Below are positions 36,427-45,300 of a stretch of DNA of 64,000 bases, one piece after another. The position numbers were made by a program, and so were the translations under genes. Each line of letters opens with the position of its first letter. Within the stretch, counting starts at the first letter, position 1. Source of the DNA: Ephydatia muelleri. Lineage: Eukaryota > Porifera > Demospongiae > Spongillida > Spongillidae. The DNA lies in assembly GCA_013339895.1 (NCBI GenBank), contig JABACO010000005.1:2350950-2414949 (forward strand), written 5' to 3'. Below the pieces are notes generated by a model, which had not been told where the DNA came from, did not search any database, and was given only the letters and a program-made list of their open reading frames with translations.

Positions 36427-36892
36427 TTCATGCCAGAAATAGTAGTAACAACGAATATAGCTGGCATGGAAGTATATCTAATGTGATTGCCATTGGCATT
36501 GTCTTTAAGCTGTTGTATCTTGCATATTGATGCGCTGCTGTATTATTCTCATGCATGATACTTCATAATTACCCTATGAATTAACAATTTAAGGAAAATG
36601 TATACACCTGTATACCGGGGTGGTAACTTGCTCATTTTGTACAGCAATTCATCACACCCACGGCTTCCTGGCCCATTTCTATGGTGGATGAATCGTGTCT
36701 CATATTTAGATAATATAAATAATGAATCCGGTCGACCGGCTTTAAAGCGGGCCAGTTTTGCATATAGGTTTTAAACCCGGTCGACCAGTTTTAAAGCCGT
36801 TCGACCGGCTTGCAAGCGGGTCGATCGGTTTTAAAGCGGGCGACCGGCTTTAAAGCGGGTCGGGTTTTAAATCGGGCCGGCCGTAACATCTA

Positions 36893-37348
36893 TTAAAATC
36901 ACAATATAATTGGTTAATTAATTTGAGGAAAGAGCACTAACTAGTAGTACCATAAAGGATTGTGTCTGGCTAGGTCAATTATAAAAATTCTCTTCCTGAA
37001 TGCTAATTTTGCTCTTCATGTAAATGCTATCATTTATAGATGTCACTCAAACCAAATTCGTTTATCTCATCACATGTAAGGATTGCATGGAGCATAAAGT
37101 ATACATAAATCAGAATTCAGTTCTAGGGCAGTGTTATACTAATGTTAAAATTGTGTTCCCCTGAAATAGAGCACATATGGGTGTGAAGTTAAAAGCAAAA
37201 AAAAAAAGAAACCAATTCACTTTCTCCACTTTTTTAACCAATTTTTGCAATAAACTAATTTGCTGCAGTAATACTTGAAAATAAATGAATTTAACTAATA
37301 TTTATTCAACTAATATTTATTCAACTATGATTGGAGAGCATAATAAAA
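36893..37348. other. A/T-rich stretch, no gene
   Basis: No supported feature. Confidence 0.5.
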
Positions 37349-37372
37349 TATTAAGGTTGAAAAGAATTAAAA

Positions 37373-37840
37373 TTAATAAAATTCATAATACATAATTAGG
37401 TAGCTCTTTCCCGACCATTCGCAGTCAAGACCTGCCGATATTCTGTTACAGAATTGGAACCTTGGGAGGCCCGTTGCCCTGGACATCTCCGTTGTCTCAC
37501 CGCTAAACCCTTCAACTTTAGCTGAAGCGGGAGCAACGGTTGGTGCAGTCCTTGAGGCAACGGAGAGCAGGAAACACCAGGCCAACGATGAAAAGTGTTC
37601 AGCTCTAGGGTGGGTCTCAACCCCTCTAGCAGTTGATTCTTATGGGGCTTGGGGTAAAGAGGCTACATTGTTTTTAGCACAAGTTGCTGCTCGGCTTGCA
37701 ATCCACAAGTCCCTTCCAAAGTCACAGGCTTCTTTCGACCTGTTCTCCAACTTAAGCATTTGCTTAATTAGAGCAAATGCCAGAGCCATTCTCCGAAGAG
37801 TGTAGAACCGTACCTAATTATGTATTATGAATTTTATTAA
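37373..37840 (+). pseudogene. Retrotransposon 3' end (endonuclease-domain C-terminus) between perfect 30-bp inverted repeats
   Basis: From about 37,445 one plus frame reads LLQNWNLGRPVALDISVVSP ... ESRKHQANDEKCSALGWVS ... LAVDSYGAWGKEA and ends at a natural-looking stop TAG (37,803). This matches the C-terminal region of the element at 59.1 kb (NWSRGRPAAFDICVTSPLN, RKHSANDEKCGDLGW). It is bounded by a perfect 30-bp inverted repeat (37,373-37,402 and 37,811-37,840) and, outside or overlapping it, a 15-bp direct repeat TATTAAGGTTGAAAA at 37,349-37,363 and 37,835-37,849, consistent with a retroposition target duplication. Truncated at its 5' side. Confidence 0.82.
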
Positions 37841-38062
37841 GGTTGAAAATACAATGTTTATTTCAATTAATTTCAAAGCTGTAATATGGCATGTAGTCCT
37901 AGATCTAGGACGGCTAACGGTCTAGATCTAGGACCACTGCCTGGTATTGAAGATTAATTGTAATTGCTCATAAACATTGTTAATTCAAATAGTTTTTATC
38001 GACCCCCCCCCCCCCCCCTTCCCCCCAAATTACATCAAATATGTTGTAATTAATTAAATAAC
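37841..38062. other. No gene; repeated CTAGATCTAG palindromes and poly-C
   Basis: GTCCTAGATCTAGGAC at 37,895 and GTCTAGATCTAGGAC at 37,920; C-run at about 38,003-38,018. Confidence 0.6.
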
Positions 38063-38066
38063 ATAT

Positions 38067-38832
38067 GGAACGTTCTATGCGAAAATGGGTCTTGTGGATT
38101 TTACTTTATAACATAAAATTTACATCGATGTATCTTCCGACATATTAACGCTATCGGGTTCCTATTTTTAACACAACATACCACACCATTACTATATGTG
38201 AAAATCCATTTTGGTGTCTTACACATGCGGGGTACCGACGTTACAAGGTCCGATACCCCGTAGGGTTCAAAACGGCCACATCTTCAGGTAGGAGTGTCCA
38301 AATCGGTTCAAAATTGGCACCTATGTAGAAGGGTCCTACCGCTATTGATTTGTTCTGTTCGTTAATTTTTGCTTTATCCGTTATGGAGATACAAGTGTGC
38401 AAAGAAATTGCATATTTCCCGGGCGTTACGCGCCATTAACGTATTACGAGGACGTCGAAGCCAATACGTTAATGGCGCGTAACGCCCGGGAAATATGCAA
38501 TTACTTTGCACACTTGTATCTCCATAACGAATAAAGCAAAAATTAACGAACAGAACAAAGTAGGACCCTTCTACATAGGTACCTATTTTGAACCGATTTG
38601 GACACTCCTACCTGAAGGTGTGGCCGTTTTGAACCCTACGGGGTATCGGACCTTGTAACGTCGGTACCCCGCATGTGTAAGACACCACAATGGATTTTCA
38701 CATATAGTAATGGTGTGGTATGTTGTGTTAAAAATAGGAACCCGATAGCATTAATAGTACGGAAGATATATCGATTTAAATTTTATGTTATAAAATGAAA
38801 TCCACAAGACCCATTTTCGTATAGAACGTTCC
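38067..38832. mobile_element. 766-bp foldback element, ATAT target duplication, shared-module superfamily
   Basis: Ends GGAACGTTCTATGCGAAAAT and complement, flanked by ATAT at 38,063-38,066 and 38,833-38,836. Arms of about 370 bp meet at a loop of about 25 bp near 38,450. The outer ends differ from the 5.7- and 34.6-kb elements, but the inner order of words (TTAACGCTATCGG, GATACCCC, GGGTTCAAAAC, TTCGTTAATTTTT, GGAGATACAAG) is the same. No gene. Confidence 0.9.
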
Positions 38833-38836
38833 ATAT

Positions 38837-39304
38837 CTTGATATTAACTTCACAAAGCATAAAAATCTGAAACTGAAATTTTTTTGTGTGGATGTCCTCC
38901 AATGTATGGGTCATTTCTGGATATGGTTAATCCTGACCAATTAACTTCAGACGAATGCAGGTCTTGAACCCTAACCTGTAGTTAGAGAGATGTATACCTT
39001 TATCCAACTAATTGATAAACACTGATTCAAATTTCATCTCTGACACATTTAAATTACAAAAAATGAGCTTAAAAAGCATGCTTTTCTCATGGAATGGGTG
39101 TTAAAGTTGACTTGGATGAAAAACACACATTATAATTATTTTAGATTCATTTTGAAAAAAAAAAGCAAGATTTTCATCAACGTATGGGCCATTTCTGGAC
39201 ATGCACGATTTAGGAAGCACACAAGCTGTAAATCGCACACATTCATAGTTGAACCAGTTTGCTAATAGTGCACCCATGCTTATAAGGCCCTCTCACCTGA
39301 ACTC
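38837..39304. other. Downstream flank of the giant gene; weak direct repeat
   Basis: GTATGGGTCATTTCTGGATATG-like at 38,906 and GTATGGGCCATTTCTGGACATG-like at about 39,182. No separate gene; includes the 3' UTR of the minus-strand gene. Confidence 0.45.
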
Positions 39305-42300
39305 TCACCACTCAATGTTTCCAGCAACCAGATTCCCACAATTCACCTTCACCTCCATGTCCCTTTGAACCATCGCCTCAAAATAACCTTTCATGCCACC
39401 AAACCGACCTGCATCCCCAAACCGCATAATTGTGTCACATATCAGTGTGTAAGCATCTTTAAACTCCCCTGTGGTATTCATAGAAGCTTGAATCCACCCG
39501 CTCACACTCCGATCCTCATTATAAAACTGGAGGAAGGTATTTTTCTTGATGAGGGCATCCTCATTCCCTTGTATCTTGATGACCATTGGCTCTGCATCAC
39601 TCGACAACTGAAACACGCCCACAGGGTCTACAATTCCAGTCACCACACTGCCATCAGGACCCATATACGTATTAATGTATGTATTATTTGTGCCTCTCCT
39701 GGACGTACGCTTAGCTTCCAATGGATACTGAGTGGTGGCTTTCACAGACACAAAAGATGAAGACAGAGATACCACCTTCTTTGTCTTTTTGCTACAAGAT
39801 TCCATGGGTGCACTCTTACATACAGTTTTGTGGACAGGCCAATGCTTTTTCTGGCATTCTTTTGAACAGTAGGCAACACGCTTGCAAGCAGCACACTTCT
39901 TGAAATGCATGTTGTTTGCCATGGTATCGCAGTTGGCACATGTCATGCCTGCATTTTCTCGCTCTGCCTGCATGTACTGCAGGTCATCAGCATCAAGCGT
40001 GATCGCCTCTCCACCAATAGTGTTGTAGAATGGCACTGGATGGCATGACTTCTGATGCTGATCGGCATCTGCTTTGAGGCATTGCATGGAACAGTACACC
40101 ACTTCATTGCATTTGACACAAGGCACCATCTTCTTGCGAGGCCCGACTTCAGCACCACATTTGACACACCAAATTTGTCCAAACAGGTGAGGAGCCATGT
40201 GTTTGAACATTAAATTCTCATGGCTCCTCTGACTTATGTGCCTTTTTTGATGGCTTTCACTCAACTTGGCAAAGTCTATTGCCTTGACAAACTCTTTTGC
40301 TTTTTCACAAGTCATCTGATTGTTGCTGAACTCGTTATTGTTTGCCACTGTTGCCCTGCCATGCATCTCGATGCCAGTATCTTGCAATGTGTAATTGCCT
40401 TGGATTTGGTTACCTGCAATGCTCAACTTCTCCACACCAAAGCCCACCATGATGCCACAATAATTGTTCTTTTCTATGTGGCAGCCAGAGATGACACCAC
40501 ACGTTCCCCCGCAGAATTCAACTCCACCGTAGCCATTCTGAGAGAGTTCGCAGTCTTCTACCTTGACCGTGACATCTTTGAAACCAGGGGCTGGATCAGG
40601 CTCAACACTGACCCCAAACCGCTTATTCCCAGTGACCTTGTTATGATGAAAGACGATGCCTCGTGCTGCCAGCATGGCTCCTGAGCCTTGATTGTCCTGT
40701 ATGACATTATCTGGCCCGATAACTGTCTTTGCACTCGCATGCTGCCATACATAGAGGCCAAAATTCTTGTTGCAAGAGAAGTGTGAGCTTCTCACAAAAG
40801 CTGTGGCTCCCATTCGCACCTCCAGCCCATTCCTGGAGTGACTGGCATCGCATTGTTGCAGCTGCAGTTGGGTGTGCGAACCCGCGCAAATGATAGCATT
40901 GCTGACACTCGATCTTGCATTGCACATCACCATTGCAACCTCAATCTCAGTAGAGCACACCCTGTCCCCTACACAGATCGCTGCACCTGTTGTGCTAGTA
41001 GCACTGCAGTTTTCCAGCACCACAGCTGTGCCAGCTCGTACATGAATGGCATGACCACATAGTTCTTCTACACCGTCATGACCCTTGGGACTCAAAAGGT
41101 CTACTGATAACCCTGATAGGGTCACGTGATTGGCCTCCACTTGGATCCCATCATATGACTGGATAATAACCTTCTCTTTACTGCTCTCTGCTCGTATGGT
41201 GAGGTGTTCGTGCTCAATGCAAAGACCTATCTTTTCCTTGTACGTGCCTCCTTTCATTGTAATCACTGTGCAAGTGGCAACACAATCACTCCTGAGTGCT
41301 TCCCCCAACGAAAGAAAATTGCCATACCCTTCACAGTCTACCACTATCTGCTGCATGCCCTTTGGCTTTTCCCCTTGCTCTTTGTTCACATCATCTTCCC
41401 TCTCAACACTGTCATCATTATCGTCACATTTTGTCAGATTCTTTAGAACGTTAGCAGCAAATTCAGACTCTGATTTGTCGCCACTCCAAAACGATGTGGC
41501 TATTATCTGAGAGAAGTGATTCCTCATGGTATGCAAGCCTACACATGACACATTCTTCAGTTGCATTGCCCAATCAACAGTAATCAGGAGTGGATTCTCA
41601 CAGAGTTTTCGCAGAGTATCAAAAAATAGATTTTTCTCAGGATCGTCTTTTCGCATATCTCCAGTCACCTTTGCTACCTGCTCTATTCTGGTTCCATACA
41701 CCAGCAGCCACTTCTTAGCACCATTATTGCTGGGTTCGTTGTAGATCTGAGTGCGCCTGATATCTGCCTCAATAGCCATCTCCAATCTGCGATGACCCTC
41801 CTGAAAATTCAATGAAAACATAGCCACATTGACCAATTCGTACATTGCATCACAACGGTGTCTGTCTTCTGGTACCCCTAGCTTGATGTACTGCCATAAG
41901 TGCTTCTCTGCAGTCTTCATGATGTGCGACTTTTGCTCTGGGTCGGCTTCATCTGTCGACTTAGCATAAATCATTGCATACCCGAGTGCCCAGAGATTCA
42001 TACGGAAGGTGGGATCTGCTGTGATCCCTCGTTCGTTCCACAACATAGCTGCTTCATAATCTTGTGTCCACTGCAAGCTATTCCCAATAAAATAACAAAC
42101 ATCAGCTCGATTCCGAAAGTCATCTCGTTTCATAAGAGGCTTCAGAGCTTCTCTAGCCTTGGTCCATGCGTGCATTATCACATGCATCTGCACAAGGACA
42201 ATGCTGGCTGCCACTTGCAGACTGAGGCCACAGTGAAGTAAGACCTGCATCTCTGAAGAAACTTCTCTCTTCACTCGCTTAGCAGCAGTGAGGGCGAGTG

Positions 42301-45300
42301 CATGTAACTTAGGCTCCTGTACAGTTTGAGCTGTTGTCAGGATGGAAGCTGTCATACGATCAAGGCCAATAACATCTTTACCCACACAAAGCGCATTATA
42401 TGCCAACACAGACTGCAGACTAGCCCTAGTGTACATATCTCGCTGCTCTTTCGAAGGCATCTTGTCAGTCAGTTGCCTCAACATCAACCATGCATGGTAC
42501 AATCCATCCTTAAAAGATGATTTCCAGACTGTACTGGTGATCTTTGGAGTGTAGAGCTCATCTTCACTGGGATCAGGAAACAGCGTCACCATCTGTGGGA
42601 TGTCTTCCTCTTCTGAGGAGTTGCTATCAGCCTCATCACGCAAATGCATGTAGGTCGAGAATGGTATGTCCATCTCCTCGCATGCACCAATGTCCTTGGA
42701 GACAAAATCGGGTGCTTTTGCTGGTCGGGCAAAAATGTTCTTCTCTTCCTTCCCAAATCTCGATACTCGTTCTGAGTCCACAACAGCATCCTTCAATCTC
42801 GAGAGCAACTCAGCTTCTGTCAATGGTGATTGCTTTGCCTCACATTCTTCGGAAAACAGCTGTGTCATGATGCACTTGCGCCACATGTATTTCAGTTTTA
42901 TGTTTGAGCTGTCAATCTGTGATGCAGCTGCTAGGGCATCCAGTGCTTCCTCCAGATTGCCAACTCTCATAAACTGCTCTGCCCTGAGAATGAAGCACGA
43001 AAATCTATACTGGGGAGAGATAGCAGACACACTTGGCTCAGCAGTTGGTGTAATATGGATGACTCTCTGCATGAGTTTGCGATCTCTTACTGAAATGAGG
43101 GTCTGCTCAGCCAGGTGGCTCAAGGGATGCCAATCCTGGATCTGAAGCAGCCCAGCCACGTTGTTCGTGGGATCGAAGGGATCCATCACAATTGGCCCAT
43201 CATAGTTCTCAAACTCGATGCTATATTCAGGGTAGTTGTCAACCCAGTACAGCTTAAGATCACCACTGATTACTTGTAGTAATAACTCAAGTGAAGTGAC
43301 AAAACCATTGCAGACCGTTTCTTCAGTGAACTGCGAGGCATCGAATTTTTGAACTGCTGCTAATGCGATGAGCTCCAGTAAAAAGGAACGTGGCTTGCAG
43401 TGACGAGGCCAGTTCTCTGCACTTGCTCGCCACTTCTTCAATAGCCGCACAACAGCGCCAAATAGAGGGGGCTGTGCACAAAGGAAGGCACACTCTTGAA
43501 CAGATAACGAGGGCCTACGAAAGAAGCGTGGCCGTGGTGGAAGGTAACACTGCGAAATGGGCTCAATGTTGGGGCTAGCTAGTACCACATCAATCTCCAC
43601 ATGCTTGTATGTGAAGGATAAAGCCAGTGGCCTATATTTTAAATCCACCTTGAGGTTGTCTTTGAGTAGAGTGGCTGCATGGTGCTGCAGAGACAGGTAC
43701 ATATCGCTCTCAAAGCATTGCACAGTGATTGCCACAATGTCGAGGTCAGCACAACCACTTACAGCAGTGCCTTTCCCATATGAACCACATACTTTCACTG
43801 AGGCGATTACTCTGCTGCTGGTCAGAACATCTGTGATTTCTTGCACAATGCCCTGCAGCTGCAGCCGTTCATCTGATGTTAGGCCCAATCTCTCTGCTCT
43901 CAGAAGAAATGAATGATGTGGCGGGGTTGAACCAAAGTCACATATGCATCCTGCATTAGATGGTGTCAGATTCATTTCCATCATAAATTTCTCTGTTCCC
44001 TCAAAAGCGAACTTCAATGTGTCAAATGTGTTATCTGCTTTAGCACTCACTGCACACTCAGACTCAGTTCCGCCACTACTTAGTTTCATCAATTCCAACA
44101 TTGCTCTTAGAGACTTCCACCAGGCTGGAGTGGCATTTGTTGTCCCAAGTAAGTTCCGCAAGAGGTGTGTATAAATATGCAGAGGATGCTTCTCTGATGA
44201 GATGGTGGCCTGCTTGCACCAATGTGCTTGTTTCTCTGGGTTCTTACGGAGCACATTCTCCCAGCCAGTGCAGTACCACTCACTCAAGGTAGTGCATGCA
44301 GGGCCATAGCCTTGATCAGCAGCCTGCAGCAAGTACTTTCTCGCTTTCAGGACATCTTGTGTGCAGCCATGCCCATGAAGATAACAGCGATACAGCTCAA
44401 ACAATGAAGGCCCATGCCAACCCACCTTTTTCCACCACCCAACTGCTTGTTTGTGATCTCCGCGAGCTGCCAAGACATGTGCGACATTAAACACGGCAGC
44501 ATAATTTCCAAGGCATGCAGACTCGTAGTAGCAGGTCCACGCTTTCGAGTGAGCATCAGTGGCATCTCTGTATGCACTCTCCATAGCCAAACCCCAGAAA
44601 AGGAGCCCGTTTGCATTCTTCATGTCTTTTGCTTGCTGCAGATGTGATAAGGCACTCAATGCATTCTCAGAACTAAACCAACACAGTTGACTCCAGCCAT
44701 AGAGGGCGAGGCATTCAGGAATCAACATCTCCACACCTTTCTTCATCCACTTCATCTCACCAAGCTGGGCAAGATAGCAGACAGCAAGGATATCGGGAGG
44801 ATCAAGGCTTGCTCGAGTCTCTATGAACCTTCTCCACTCACTTGCCTCATCGGGTTGTTGTTGTGTGGGTGGCAACGTTGTGTCTGCTGCAGAAACATCC
44901 TTACCTGGATTGGATGGTGCAGCACATCCATGAATCAAGGCAGCACAAGACACAAGATCACTCTTTACCAGGCATCCTTCTGATGGTAGGCCTGCACCCT
45001 GAATGATCTCCTTCAGAGCCCCAACACTGAGGGCAGAGAGTTCCTGATGGTCTGAATGTGCATACTGCAGCTGTGCAGCATCCACCCCTGAGATATAGTG
45101 CAGTGCTGTCTTGGATTGTTGGAGTCGATGCACAAGGGCATTTGGCTCACAGCAGGTGACAATGACGTGAAATCTCTGCTTGCTTAGCTTCCTGATGCAC
45201 TCAGAGAGCTTGCGCCGAATAAGGAAGAACAATGCACCGTAAATATCATTGCTGGGTACCCGACACTCCTCCCCTGCTGCAATTGTCTCAACCCTCGACC

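Larger units (their letters stand above)
35485..36888. mobile_element. 1,404-bp TIR transposon with subterminal repeats and TCTA target duplication
   Basis: Ends TGTTACGGCC and complement, flanked by TCTA (35,481-35,484; 36,889-36,892). Inside both ends lie clusters of an approximately 20-bp motif around GGTCGACC and GCTTTAAAGC, about four units on the left and eight on the right, a layout typical of transposase-binding arrays. The interior carries two small plus-strand coding fragments (next two entries) but no transposase core, so the copy is internally deleted. It sits 19 bp from the 34.6-kb foldback. Confidence 0.88.
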
